Shown: positions 1-7,925, numbered from the stretch's first letter. The stretch: 27,514 bases of DNA from DATAEK01 sp036258055 (GCA_036258055.1 DATAEK010000232.1:1-27514), one strand, 5' to 3'. Notes: generated by a model not told the origin, from the sequence alone. Program-made: numbers and translations.

Positions 1-89
1 AGCGTGAACCGGCCGCACGAGTGCCAGAGGTTGCGGCTCACCAGTCGCGCGCCGCATTTCGGGCAGTGCCACAGCGGGTGTTCCGTCAC
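1..89 (-). CDS. Partial small zinc-ribbon-like protein (DUF5655-like N-terminus)
   Basis: This is the first 29 codons of a minus-strand gene that runs off the left edge. It reads GTG-start, then HPLWHCPKCGARLVSRNLW and HSCG. A short opening with a Trp, a CxxC pair, an RN[LQ]WHSCG stretch and a third Cys resembles the N-terminus of DUF5655-type proteins, from memory of that family. Those proteins are small, cytoplasmic and of unknown function. The GTG at 89 puts the Trp/Cys motif near the N-terminus, as in the family. An in-frame GTG at 131 would add 14 residues and cannot be excluded. No strong ribosome binding site precedes either start. The stretch was too short for routine ORF calling, and the product name is tentative because only the opening is visible. 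Confidence 0.45.
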   Translation of the reverse strand, partial: MTEHPLWHCPKCGARLVSRNLWHSCGRFT

Positions 90-192
90 CGCTGCAACGC
101 CATCACGAGATTCCGTTCCCCAATTGGCCACGCCGTTCCGACCTAGCGGTCGGCATTCGACGCTACGAATACACTCAAATCGGTGACGACCG

Positions 193-231
193 ACAAAAGC
201 AAGGACGCCGTGGCCTGCGCCACGGCGTCCT
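193..231 (-). terminator. Rho-independent terminator of the lipoprotein gene
   Basis: A perfect 13-bp stem (202-214 paired with 219-231) closes a 4-base loop. Read on the minus strand it is followed by TTGCTTTTGT at about 201-192. It lies 20 bases past the stop of the Big-1/PKD lipoprotein gene, so it fits as that gene's intrinsic terminator. Confidence 0.85.
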
Positions 232-251
232 CGAGTGATCTCCCAACGATC

Positions 252-1541
252 CTAGAGCTGAACCTCGACCGTGATCTGGGTCTGACCCGAAGGCCCGCTC
301 GCCTGGTTCACCGTTACTCGGATGACCTTCGTCCCGGTCGTCGCGTACGACTTCGTAATCTGCGGCGACGTCGTCCTCGCAGTCGTTCCGTCGCCAAAAT
401 CCCAGTCGAAGGACTGGATCGCAGACGTGTTCCCGGTCACAGTCGCCGTGAACGTGATGATCTGGCCCACACGTGGGTTCGAGTTCGATGCAATGAGTGT
501 GACCCCGGGCGGCTGTGCCGGCTGTACTCGGATCACTGTCGATGTCGATTCCGAGAAGCCACTCGCGTCGGTTGCCGTCGCGGTCACCGTGAACGTGCCG
601 TCGGCGTCGTAGGTGTGCTGAACGGTCGTCGACGCGCTGATGGCGCCAAGGTTCGTCGTGGTTCCGTCGCCCCAGTTGATGCTGACGTTGCGGATGTTTG
701 CTCCGGTGGCGACGTTCACGGTGAAGACGGCTGCCTGCTGGGCGGACACCTGGCCCGTCGGCGGCGTGATGCTGATGCCGGTGCGCGGATTCAGATCGAC
801 GATCACAGTCGCCGTCTTGCCCGCCACGTTGGCCGTGACCGTCGACTTGCGGGTCGTCGTAAGCGTGACGTGCGCGACGCCGTTGGAATCCGTTGTCGAC
901 GTTCCCGCCGAAAGCGTCCCCGCATCTGCTGTGAAGTTGACGGGAAGACCGACGAGTCCTAGACCACTCACGTCCTCCACGCGCGCGGCAATATCAGACG
1001 CGCCGCCGCTGGCTCCCAGCGTTTGCGGCGTCGCCGTGAGGATCACGCGCTCGGCGGCGGCGCTGCCGACCTTCAGGTTCTCAATCCGGCCGGAGGCGCC
1101 GCCGGAGAACGCCGTGATCGTCGCGGTCCCGCTCTGGCCTCCGGCGATGAACTGTACGTGCACCTGGCCGTTGTTCGTCCGCGCCTCGGTCGGCTCAATT
1201 CGCCCGAGCGTCGTCGTAAAGGTGACGACGGTGCCGTTCTGGACTGGAGTGCCTGCCCCGGTACTGGAAGTGGTCGTGGTGCTGCCGCCGCCGCTGGCGC
1301 CGCTTGCGCCGGTACCGCCGCTCGGAGGCGCGGCGGTCGTCCCATTCTCGATGACCGTTGCCACGATTTCGACCTGTCCGTTGATTGGAACGGTCGACGC
1401 AGCAGGGAACAGCGTGATGACGGTGCCGGTGGGGGCCAGCAGCGGAACTTTGTCGCAAGCCGACGAAAACGGGAGCGTCGCGATGCCGCATGCAGCGGAG
1501 AGGTACAGCGCCGAGCGTCGTCGCCGGAGTTGTGTTAGCAT
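252..1541 (-). CDS. Surface lipoprotein with two Big-1-like and two PKD domains
   Basis: The predicted product has 429 residues. An Arg-rich N-terminus (QLRRRR) and a hydrophobic stretch end at Cys29 in FSSAC-D, which resembles a lipoprotein signal peptide although position -3 is Ser rather than the usual Leu. The rest is beta-sandwich repeat. Residues about 38-160 are a Big-1-like domain interrupted by a Gly/Ser/Thr-rich loop (about 73-97), and about 165-250 a second Big-1-like domain. PKD domains follow at about 260-340 (WGDG at 290-293) and 345-429 (DFGDG at 381-385). Such domains mediate surface or matrix adhesion, and no enzyme domain is seen. I chose the ATG at 1541 over an in-frame ATG at 1568, because a good promoter predicts transcription starting near 1549, downstream of the longer start. 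The gene is divergent from the pseudopilin gene and ends in a clear terminator. Confidence 0.82.
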   Translation of the reverse strand: MLTQLRRRRSALYLSAACGIATLPFSSACDKVPLLAPTGTVITLFPAASTVPINGQVEIVATVIENGTTAAPPSGGTGASGASGGGSTTTTSSTGAGTPVQNGTVVTFTTTLGRIEPTEARTNNGQVHVQFIAGGQSGTATITAFSGGASGRIENLKVGSAAAERVILTATPQTLGASGGASDIAARVEDVSGLGLVGLPVNFTADAGTLSAGTSTTDSNGVAHVTLTTTRKSTVTANVAGKTATVIVDLNPRTGISITPPTGQVSAQQAAVFTVNVATGANIRNVSINWGDGTTTNLGAISASTTVQHTYDADGTFTVTATATDASGFSESTSTVIRVQPAQPPGVTLIASNSNPRVGQIITFTATVTGNTSAIQSFDWDFGDGTTARTTSPQITKSYATTGTKVIRVTVNQASGPSGQTQITVEVQL

Positions 1542-1560
1542 AGGAAACGCTAAAGATAAT
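1530..1560 (+). promoter_or_regulatory. Possible promoter for the pseudopilin gene
   Basis: TTGTGT (1530-1535) and GATAAT (1555-1560) are 19 bases apart, a longer than ideal spacer. The predicted start of transcription falls on or next to the ATG at 1567, which has no ribosome binding site. It overlaps the divergent lipoprotein promoter. Confidence 0.4.
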
Positions 1561-1584
1561 ACTCTCATGGGTTTACGTGGTCAA
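1556..1584 (-). promoter_or_regulatory. Sigma-70-type promoter for the lipoprotein gene
   Basis: On the minus strand TTGACC (1584-1579) and TATTAT (1561-1556) are separated by exactly 17 bases. The expected transcription start is near 1549, about 8 bases before the ATG at 1541. The -35 box lies inside the first codons of the divergent pseudopilin gene. Confidence 0.7.
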
Positions 1585-2316
1585 GGCTCTGAACGCGGTT
1601 ATGCCATGGCGGCGCTGCTCGTCAGCCTGATGGTCATGTCGGTCCTGATGTCGGTCGCCCTTCCCGTGTGGCGCAATCTGGCCACGCGCGAGAAGGAAGC
1701 GGAGCTCATTTTCCGCGGCGAGCAGTACGCCAGGGCCGTGGCCTTGTATCGCGTCAAGAACGGCAACAACTTTCCTCCGAATATCGACGTCCTGGTGCAG
1801 GGTAAGTTTCTGCGCAAGAAATACCTGGATCCGATTACACACAAAGATTTCGACATCATCGTGGCCGGAGCACAGCCCACCAACCCGCAGGGAGGCCAGA
1901 GCGCTCCCGGACGAGGTGGTACCCAGACCGGCACTGGTCGCGGGACGTTGTCCCCGCCACCCTCTGCGACCCCGCCCTCGGCAACGCAACAGCTGACGGC
2001 CGCCGGAATCATGGGCGTGCACAGCAAGAGTCAAGAGACCTCGATCAAGATCTACAAAGGACAGAACCGCTACGATCTCTGGACGTTCGTGTTCACCGCC
2101 GTGAACCGGCCCGGCGGCAATACTCCCACTGGAGAAGGCTCGGCGGTTCCGGGTGGCCGCGGCCCCGCAGTTCCGGGCGGGCCCGGCGGGCGCGGTCCTG
2201 GCGGTCGAGGTGAGCCGGGCGGCCGCGGCCGGGGCATGGACTTTCCTCGACCGCCAATTCGCGGCGGCGGGCCAGGCGGAAATCCGATCATTCGCGAACA
2301 GGGTCGCGGCCAGTAG
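1567..2316 (+). CDS. Type II secretion/type IV pilin-like pseudopilin with Gly/Pro/Arg-rich tail
   Basis: The product has 249 residues. The N-terminus MGLRGQGSERG-YAMAALLVSL is a class III (prepilin) leader: a short basic segment, a Gly at 11 as the cleavage site, then about 22 hydrophobic residues. The following helix carries KEAELIFRGEQYARAVALYR, typical of GspG-like pseudopilins, and the globular part runs to about residue 180. Two oddities stand out. The mature protein lacks the usual Glu at position 5 (it reads YAMAA). The last 65 or so residues are almost only Gly, Pro and Arg and are probably disordered. I chose this start because the leader begins here; the reading frame stays open upstream by chance. 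It probably acts in the inner-membrane/periplasmic pseudopilus of a secretion or fimbrial machine whose other parts are not in the window. No ribosome binding site is visible. Confidence 0.82.
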   Translation: MGLRGQGSERGYAMAALLVSLMVMSVLMSVALPVWRNLATREKEAELIFRGEQYARAVALYRVKNGNNFPPNIDVLVQGKFLRKKYLDPITHKDFDIIVAGAQPTNPQGGQSAPGRGGTQTGTGRGTLSPPPSATPPSATQQLTAAGIMGVHSKSQETSIKIYKGQNRYDLWTFVFTAVNRPGGNTPTGEGSAVPGGRGPAVPGGPGGRGPGGRGEPGGRGRGMDFPRPPIRGGGPGGNPIIREQGRGQ

Positions 2317-2450
2317 ACTGTCCTTCACCGTTTGATTAGGACGCCGGACCGCCAGTTCCAGCCGCCCTCTGACCTCGCGGTTGTTGCCAAGACCACCCGG
2401 AACTCCTATTGAACAAACTATCGGCTCCTGCACGTTCGAAGACCGGGGCG

Positions 2451-3554
2451 TCATGCTCCCGCGATTTCCGCGATAACGGCGTCGTGGACCCGCGGACGAA
2501 TCTGTCGAATGGATTCGTTCGTTCTCGTCGGGTGAACGCGATTGGTCAGGAGCACGATATAGAGGTCCCGCTCCCAATCGATCCAGAGCGATGTGCCCGT
2601 AAAGCCGGTGTGACCGATGGACGATGACGACAGCCGTCCGCCGCACGATGACGTCGGGAGCACCGTGTCCCAGCCGAGCGCGCGTGAGCTGCCAGGAACG
2701 TCACTCTTCTGCATGAACAGCCGCATCGTATCGGGCTGTGCGAGCACGCGATCGCCGGCGAGCGTCCGCAGCACCGTCCGTGCGAAGGCACCCACCGCGC
2801 CGACGGTGCCGAAGAGGCCCGCGTGACCGGCAGCACCGCCGAGCGCCCACGCGTTTTCGTCGTGCACCTCGGCAACAAGGACGCGGCCGCGCCACGGATC
2901 CAGCTCAGTGGGCGCCGTACGATCGCGCCACGCACGCGGCGGGTTGAAGGCAAGCGGATCAGACGTGATGAAGGTTGCGAGGCGTTGGAACTGTGACGGT
3001 AGCCGGGTGGATGGATCGAGCGTTCCTGCCGCGCCGTGAAACGATGCGCTCGCTGGTTGCGCATCTTCGAGGATGAAGCCAAGAAGAATGAACCCGAGAT
3101 CGCTGTAGATCGACTGCGATCGTGGGGCGTACTCGAGCGGCAGATCACAAATCGCGCGCTGGAACTCCTGACGGCCGGTGTAGTCGCGATAGAGGGGCAA
3201 GTATGCGCTGAGCCCGGAGCTGTGTGTCAGCAGATCCCGAACGGTGACCTGTTCTCGATCGGCGCCTCGCCATTCCGGAAGCCAGCGGCGAACCGGATCC
3301 TCGAGATGGAGTCGCGAGTCGTCAACGGCCCGCATCGCGAGCGTCGCTGTGGCGATGACCTTCGTGAGCGACGCGAGATCGAAGATCGTGTCTGGCGTTG
3401 CCTCTGGAGCATCCGTTTCATAGGAAAGCGTTCCGTAGACGTCACGCCAGAGCAGGCCGTCGCTGCGGCCGAGCTCGATGGCGGCGGCGGGAAATGCGTG
3501 GTCTGCGATCGCGTTGCGCAAGATCGCCGCAACGGTGGCAAGGGGCTCAGCCAT
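2451..3554 (-). CDS. Beta-lactamase-family serine hydrolase (AmpC/PBP4b-like fold)
   Basis: This 367-residue protein has the three active-site motifs of the class C beta-lactamase / low-molecular-weight PBP superfamily: SLTK at 62-65 (Ser62 nucleophile), YSD at 150-152, and HTG at 315-317. The LTHSSGL stretch at 109-115 is also typical. No signal peptide is visible, so it may be cytoplasmic, although a missed upstream start is possible. Related hydrolases sit beside murQ/murP in E. coli (YfeW, PBP4b) and in Bacillus (AmiE/YbbE). That parallel suggests action on muropeptides, for example removing the peptide from MurNAc, but an esterase role cannot be excluded. Its start overlaps the end of the symporter gene by 8 bases, so the two are probably translationally coupled. 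It is last in the operon, and no clear terminator follows. Confidence 0.87.
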   Translation of the reverse strand: MAEPLATVAAILRNAIADHAFPAAAIELGRSDGLLWRDVYGTLSYETDAPEATPDTIFDLASLTKVIATATLAMRAVDDSRLHLEDPVRRWLPEWRGADREQVTVRDLLTHSSGLSAYLPLYRDYTGRQEFQRAICDLPLEYAPRSQSIYSDLGFILLGFILEDAQPASASFHGAAGTLDPSTRLPSQFQRLATFITSDPLAFNPPRAWRDRTAPTELDPWRGRVLVAEVHDENAWALGGAAGHAGLFGTVGAVGAFARTVLRTLAGDRVLAQPDTMRLFMQKSDVPGSSRALGWDTVLPTSSCGGRLSSSSIGHTGFTGTSLWIDWERDLYIVLLTNRVHPTRTNESIRQIRPRVHDAVIAEIAGA

Positions 3555-4983
3555 CGCTCGTGCGGGGCATCACGGCCGACGCGGCCAGCGCCGACAGGCT
3601 GGTTACGCTTGCGCCGACGAGCGCGTACCAGGTCCAGGCGCAGGCGCTCGTCCACCAGACGACGAACATGGTGACGATGCCTGTCAGAATCCCGGTCAGC
3701 ATCGCGCGACTTCCTACGCGCGTCGTCAGTACGCCGGTGAGGAACGCGCCGAGAACCGGACCGGCTGCGAGTGACAGAACTGCGAGCCCCGAGTCCAGCA
3801 CCGATTTCGTGACGAACTGCGCGCCGAGCGCGACCGCGATCTGGGCGATGCCCCACATGATGGTGGCGTTCTTCGAGAGCCGCAGCAGGGTCGCCTGATC
3901 GGCGGCGGGGTTCACGTACTTGACGTAGAAATCGTTGACGGTGGTAGCGGCAAGCGCATTGATGGACGGCGAGAGCGCCGCCGCGACGATGGCCGCGACG
4001 ATGAAGCCGGACACGCCGTGAGGCAGGGCGCTGACGACGAAAAGCGGCAGGACTTCGTCGTTGGTCACGAGCGGCCGCGGCAGCGAGGCGTGCTGGTAGT
4101 ACGTAAAGAGCATCGCCCCGATGGCGAGAAAGAGCGCGAACTGGGCGAAGACGATGAAGCCACTCAGCACGAGGCCGGTTGAAGCGTCGCGCGACGAGCG
4201 TGCCGAGAGCAGCCGCTGCACGAGGTACTGATCGGTCCCGTGAGTCGCGAGCGTCAGCGCCAGGCCACCGAGCAGCCCGGCCCAGAAGGTGTAGACCCGT
4301 GTCGGGTTCAGGCTGAAGTCGAAGACCCTGAAATGCCCCGCGCCACCCGCTGTGCGGACGACCTCGCTCCAGCCGCCGGGGATGAGCTGCAACAAGCCGA
4401 AGAACACGACCAGCGCCCCCCCCACGTAAACGAACATCTGGACGACGTCGGTCCAGATTACCGCCGACACACCGCCACGCACCGTGTAGACGATCATGGC
4501 CACGCCGAGCACGACCACCGTCCAGCTCACCGGCACCTGGGTCACGACGGATATGACGAGCGCGGTCGCGAAGAGCCGGATGCCGTCCGCCAGCGTACGC
4601 GTCACCATGAAAATGATCGCGGCGACGTTTTTGACCTGCGGACCGAAGCGGCGGAGCAGCAACTCGTACGAGGTGTACAGCTCTCCCCGGAAGTACGCGG
4701 GGATAAAGAGGACGCTCACGAGCAGCCGTCCGACGATGTAGCCGACGGCGAGCTGAAGGAAGGTCATGTTGCCGGCATAGGCGCCGGCAGGTACACCGAT
4801 GAAGCTGAGCGTGCTGGTCTCGGTCGCGACGATCGTGAAGCAGATCGCCCACCATGGCACGGAGCGGTCGGTCAGGAAATAATCGCGAGTGGTCTTCTGG
4901 AACCGCGCAAACCAGGATCCGAACGCCGTGATCGCAACAAGGTAGGCGACGATGACGGCGTAGTCGATCCAGGTCAGGACCAT
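3547..4983 (-). CDS. Sodium:solute symporter (SSS family)
   Basis: A 478-residue integral membrane protein with about 13 hydrophobic segments. It opens with WIDYAVIVAYLVAITAFGSWFARFQKTTRDYFL, followed by an SVPWWAICFTIVATETSTLSFIGVPAGAY stretch, typical of the first helices of SSS transporters. The family couples inward sodium flow to uptake of sugars, amino acids or sialic acid. Because it sits between a GH10-like protein and a muropeptide-type hydrolase, near murQ and an amino-sugar kinase, the inferred substrate is a cell-wall amino sugar or muropeptide. This would replace the phosphotransferase importer MurP. It overlaps the hydrolase gene by 8 bases and follows the GH10-like gene by 82 bases, so it is in the same operon. 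No strong ribosome binding site precedes the ATG. Confidence 0.9.
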   Translation of the reverse strand: MVLTWIDYAVIVAYLVAITAFGSWFARFQKTTRDYFLTDRSVPWWAICFTIVATETSTLSFIGVPAGAYAGNMTFLQLAVGYIVGRLLVSVLFIPAYFRGELYTSYELLLRRFGPQVKNVAAIIFMVTRTLADGIRLFATALVISVVTQVPVSWTVVVLGVAMIVYTVRGGVSAVIWTDVVQMFVYVGGALVVFFGLLQLIPGGWSEVVRTAGGAGHFRVFDFSLNPTRVYTFWAGLLGGLALTLATHGTDQYLVQRLLSARSSRDASTGLVLSGFIVFAQFALFLAIGAMLFTYYQHASLPRPLVTNDEVLPLFVVSALPHGVSGFIVAAIVAAALSPSINALAATTVNDFYVKYVNPAADQATLLRLSKNATIMWGIAQIAVALGAQFVTKSVLDSGLAVLSLAAGPVLGAFLTGVLTTRVGSRAMLTGILTGIVTMFVVWWTSACAWTWYALVGASVTSLSALAASAVMPRTSDG

Positions 4984-5065
4984 CGTGTGCGCGTCAGTTG
5001 GTCCGCGGAAGGGCGGGCCTGAGGCTATTCATCCTGAAATGTGTGGGCGAAATCTGCCGGGCACG

Positions 5066-6358
5066 TCACCGTGACCCGGCGTTGCCGGATGGTTGCGCGA
5101 ACGCGGCTTTGCCCACCACCGCCAGGTAGTCGGGTGATGCGACCTTGGGATCGATCAGGCTGTCGTAGGAAAAGAGGATGACACCGGCTGCGCCCAGCCG
5201 TCTCGCCGTCTGGATGTTCTGAATCGTCTGTGACGCGGGCAGGCGATAGGCGCCGATGCCCGCCCAGACCGCACGCGTGCCCGCGACGGAGCGCGCCGTC
5301 GCGATCTGTTCCGCGAATCGCTCGGGCTCAGGAGAATACGCCATCGGGCAGATCGCGTCGACCAGATCGTTCTGTACCCAGGTGCCCCAGTCCTGAAGCC
5401 GCTGTTCGTACGCCTCGCGGACGTCGGGCGCCACCGCGACCGTCACGAGAGCCTCGGGCCGCTCTGTCCTGACGACCCCGCTGAGGCGAGTCATGAGCGA
5501 TGTCATCCGCGCAATACGAAAGGCTCGCCAGTCGTCCTGCAAGGCATCGGTGTAGGCGAAGAGATCGACCTTCTCACGATTGTCGAGGCTGCGCCGCACT
5601 GCGTCGGTGAGCCGCGGCCGGACAGTCGCCCGGAATTCGGCGATCGCGTCCCGGCTGTAGTCGAATCGCGCGCTGGGATACCGGGTGTAGTCGAAGTGCA
5701 CGCCGTCAACGGCGTACCGGTGTGAGATGTCGCGCACGATCGACTCCGCGTAGTCCGCTGCGGCTGGAATCGCCGGCGAAGCGTAGAGCCCTTCCAGCCC
5801 TCCGGTCTGCGCGCGCGCCCACCGGGCGAGCTTCCCGACATACGCCGGGCTCTCCGGCGGGACCGAGGCGAGATCCTGCGCGATGTCGCGCGGAACCATC
5901 AGCCAGCTCGGGTGCCGATGAATCAGGTGGCCTTGCGCGATCGGGAGATCGACGGCGCTCGACACCAGGTTCACATTGATCCAGGCGTGCACGCGGAGTC
6001 CGGCAGCGTGGCCGGCCTCCAGGACGGCGGCGAGCGGGTCGAATCCTGCCGGCTGACGCTGCAGCTCCGCGGCGCGGGGCTCGAGTCCTCCGCCGTAGTA
6101 CGCGTCGCCCCGCCCGCGCACCTGGACGAGCAGGGTGTTGAATCCGTGCTCGCGCGCAGATCGCACCATGGCTGCGATCGTGTCAGGCGAGGCGAGAGTG
6201 GTTCGCAGCACCCAGAGCGCGCGAATCTCGGGCGCTGCGGATTCCTGGCTCCGTTTCGTTAGTGGGTCGGCGACGCCGGAGAGTCCGAAGAGGAAAATCG
6301 CGGCCGCCAGCGCGACTATGGTGCGCCGAGGGCGCAAATCGGGACCGAACAACGACAT
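5066..6358 (-). CDS. Secreted glycoside hydrolase family 10-like protein (GHL10/DUF187 type)
   Basis: The product has 430 residues. Residues 11-30 form a basic then hydrophobic signal sequence (RRTIVALAAAIFLFGLSGVA). The mature part shows the GHL10 (YngK/DUF187-like) TIM-barrel features: EIRALWVLRTTLASP near 44-58, NTLLVQVRGRGDAYY near 74-88, HAWINVNLV near 124-132, and the acidic strand motif DGVHFDYTRYP at 218-228. Members are predicted extracytoplasmic glycosidases, and their substrate is not settled. The context points to cell-wall glycan or its fragments. It is the first gene of the three-gene minus-strand operon and has its own promoter, with transcription predicted to start only about 4 bases before the ATG. 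I see no lipobox. Confidence 0.83.
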   Translation of the reverse strand: MSLFGPDLRPRRTIVALAAAIFLFGLSGVADPLTKRSQESAAPEIRALWVLRTTLASPDTIAAMVRSAREHGFNTLLVQVRGRGDAYYGGGLEPRAAELQRQPAGFDPLAAVLEAGHAAGLRVHAWINVNLVSSAVDLPIAQGHLIHRHPSWLMVPRDIAQDLASVPPESPAYVGKLARWARAQTGGLEGLYASPAIPAAADYAESIVRDISHRYAVDGVHFDYTRYPSARFDYSRDAIAEFRATVRPRLTDAVRRSLDNREKVDLFAYTDALQDDWRAFRIARMTSLMTRLSGVVRTERPEALVTVAVAPDVREAYEQRLQDWGTWVQNDLVDAICPMAYSPEPERFAEQIATARSVAGTRAVWAGIGAYRLPASQTIQNIQTARRLGAAGVILFSYDSLIDPKVASPDYLAVVGKAAFAQPSGNAGSR

Positions 6359-6368
6359 AAAACACGTG

Positions 6369-6398
6369 AATGTAACAATTTGCGGCGAGATCTGTCAA
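6369..6398 (-). promoter_or_regulatory. Promoter of the GH10-like/symporter/hydrolase operon
   Basis: On the minus strand TTGACA (6398-6393) and TACATT (6374-6369) are 18 bases apart. The expected transcription start is near 6362, almost at the ATG at 6358, so the message would be essentially leaderless. Confidence 0.65.
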
Positions 6399-6469
6399 CG
6401 CCGGTGCCGAGGATCCTCGTCAGCACCAACGGATCACGTCGAGGCAATCACGCCACCGAAGTTGCCGAA

Positions 6470-6818
6470 CCGACGAGCGTCAACCAGTTCCCGATCTGGT
6501 TCGATGCGAGCGCGTTCAAACCCAACGCGGATGGCACCTACGACAACTCAGGCCGCGCCCCGCTCCGCCTGCCCGGCCGCAATCAGACGGACCTGGCGCT
6601 CTCGAAGAACTTCTACTCGTTCGAGAGACGCCTGCAGTTTCACGCGGACTTCATCAATGCCTTCAACCACACGCAGTGGACGACGGTGAACGCAGACTGC
6701 AGTGGGACGACCGACGTGACACAGACCTGCGCATCGTTCCCGAACAGCACGGTCGGACAGATCACCGCCGCGCGCGCGCCGCACGAGATTCAGCTCAGGC
6801 CTGAAGTTGTACTGGTAA
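6470..6818 (+). pseudogene. Relic of the C-terminus of an Oar-type TonB-dependent receptor
   Basis: This frame encodes about 116 residues that match the last beta-strands of carboxypeptidase-regulatory/Oar-type TonB receptors. The visible signatures are IWFDASAFKPN, then GTYDNSGR, PGRNQTDLALSKNF, RLQFHADFINAFNHTQW and GQITAARAPHEIQL. The usual ending of such proteins is an aromatic-terminated beta-strand. Here the main frame runs on as RPEVVLVS, but dropping one base at about 6797 gives GLKLYW and a stop at 6816-6818, exactly the expected ending. So the fragment has lost the roughly 1000 upstream residues and also carries a +1 frameshift. It begins just behind the GH10-like promoter and has no start signal of its own. 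I judge it dead. Homology to the left of 6470 is unclear. Confidence 0.75.
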
Positions 6819-6840
6819 GCTGAAGCCCGGCGTCTCCGGA

Positions 6841-6872
6841 AACGGCCGGCGGGGGAGACTCCGCCGGCCGTT
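6841..6872 (+). terminator. Strong hairpin after the receptor relic
   Basis: A perfect 12-bp GC-rich stem (6841-6852 with 6861-6872) has an 8-base loop and is followed by CTCATCTT. It sits 23 bases after the relic's restored stop and probably was the receptor gene's terminator. The T-tract is weak. Confidence 0.65.
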
Positions 6873-6930
6873 CTCATCTTCGAGCGCAATGACGGTCGCA
6901 TCGACGAACACAACGCCGCGCACCAACGCA

Positions 6931-6967
6931 GAACGCCGAGCCCGGGCGCCGAACGCCGAGCGCCGAG
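6931..6967. repeat. Short GAACGCCGAG repeats
   Basis: GAACGCCGAGC occurs at 6931-6941 and 6951-6961, and CGCCGAG follows directly at 6961-6967. This is low-complexity intergenic sequence just before the kinase gene. Confidence 0.6.
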
Positions 6968-6980
6968 TAGGTCACCGATC

Positions 6981-7925
6981 ATGTTCCACGTCCTAGGCAT
7001 CGATGCCGGCGGCACCAAGACCGTCTGTCAGCTCGCTGACGATTCCGGCGCACTGATCGCGGAGAGCCGCGGCGGCGGTGCGAATCTGCAGGCGGTCGGC
7101 GAGCTGCAGGTCGAGAAGGTACTTCACGAGGTCATGGAGCAGGCGGTCGGCGATCAGCCGATCACGCCGCTGGCCATCTGCCTGGGCATCGCCGGGGTGG
7201 ACCGTCCCGATGACGCCGCGGTCGTGCGTGCCATCATGCGTCGTATCGGCTACAAGGCGCGGGTGCTCGTCGTCAACGACGCGCTCGTCGCGCTCGAGGC
7301 GGGCGCACCGTCGCGGCCGGGTGTGGTGATCGTCTCGGGAACCGGCTCCATCGCCTACGGACGCAACGCCGCGAACGAAGCGGCGCGCGCGGGCGGGTGG
7401 GGTCACGTCCTTGGCGACGAGGGCAGCGGCTACTGGATTGGACGGGCCGCGCTGCGTGCGGTCCTGCGCGAAGCCGATCATCGCGGCCAGAAGACCGCGC
7501 TGACGCCGTTGCTGCTGAAACACTTCGGGATCGTCGAAGCGCAAGGGCTGCTGCACGAGGTCTACTACAGCAATCTCAAGGCAGCGGCGATCGGGTCGCT
7601 GGCGCAGTGCGTACAGGCGGCGTTTCAAGAGGGAGACGCCGCTGCCATCGGAATCCTTCGGAGCGCGGCAGACGAGCTCGAATCGTCGGGGCTCTCGGTC
7701 GCCCGACGTCTCGGTCTCGTCCGCGAGCCGTTCACGTTCGTGCTGTCCGGTGGCATCTTCCGCGCCGTGCCGTGGCTGCGGCAGGAGCTCGAGCGTCGTC
7801 TGCCGGTCGCCGCACCAACGAGCCATACGATGCTCCTCGAGATCGAGCCCGCCGCAGGCGCCGTGCGGCTGGCGTTGCAGGAAGCCCGCGACGGAGCCAG
7901 GATCCCTGTCTACAACCGCGACTGA
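6981..7925 (+). CDS. BadF/BadG-family amino-sugar kinase (GlcNAc/MurNAc kinase-like)
   Basis: A 314-residue sugar kinase of the ASKHA (actin-like) superfamily. Residues 6-14 carry the phosphate-1 motif GIDAGGTKT. An adenosine/phosphate-2 stretch VIVSGTGSIAYGR follows near 116-128, then GWGHVLGDEGSGYWIGR near 141-157, which is characteristic of N-acetylglucosamine kinases of the BadF/BadG/BcrA/BcrD family. The Clostridium MurK enzyme, which phosphorylates both MurNAc and GlcNAc at the 6-OH, belongs to this family. With nagB overlapping its stop and murQ beyond it, phosphorylation of imported MurNAc and/or GlcNAc is the likely role (inference). It acts in the cytoplasm with ATP. The start is the first ATG before the GIDAGGT motif, preceded only by a weak AGGT. 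The stop overlaps the nagB start as TGATG. Confidence 0.85.
   Translation: MFHVLGIDAGGTKTVCQLADDSGALIAESRGGGANLQAVGELQVEKVLHEVMEQAVGDQPITPLAICLGIAGVDRPDDAAVVRAIMRRIGYKARVLVVNDALVALEAGAPSRPGVVIVSGTGSIAYGRNAANEAARAGGWGHVLGDEGSGYWIGRAALRAVLREADHRGQKTALTPLLLKHFGIVEAQGLLHEVYYSNLKAAAIGSLAQCVQAAFQEGDAAAIGILRSAADELESSGLSVARRLGLVREPFTFVLSGGIFRAVPWLRQELERRLPVAAPTSHTMLLEIEPAAGAVRLALQEARDGARIPVYNRD

Noticed and set aside
1..186. 60-codon plus-strand frame at the left edge
   Set aside because: No domain; the minus strand carries a cysteine motif that explains the region better.
183..962. Long plus-strand open frame opposite the lipoprotein gene
   Set aside because: Arg-rich, no domain, exactly antisense to a gene with clear Big-1/PKD domains, promoter and terminator.
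1573..2646. 357-codon minus-strand frame opposite the pseudopilin
   Set aside because: No recognisable domain; it is the mirror of a high-GC coding frame and runs across two real genes.
3227..4855. 542-codon minus-strand frame overlapping the symporter
   Set aside because: Arg/His-rich shadow frame on the same strand as the symporter and hydrolase, which have family motifs.
7397..7924. Upstream extension of nagB within the kinase gene
   Set aside because: Arg/Ser-rich shadow sequence; NagB homology begins at the ATG at 7925.
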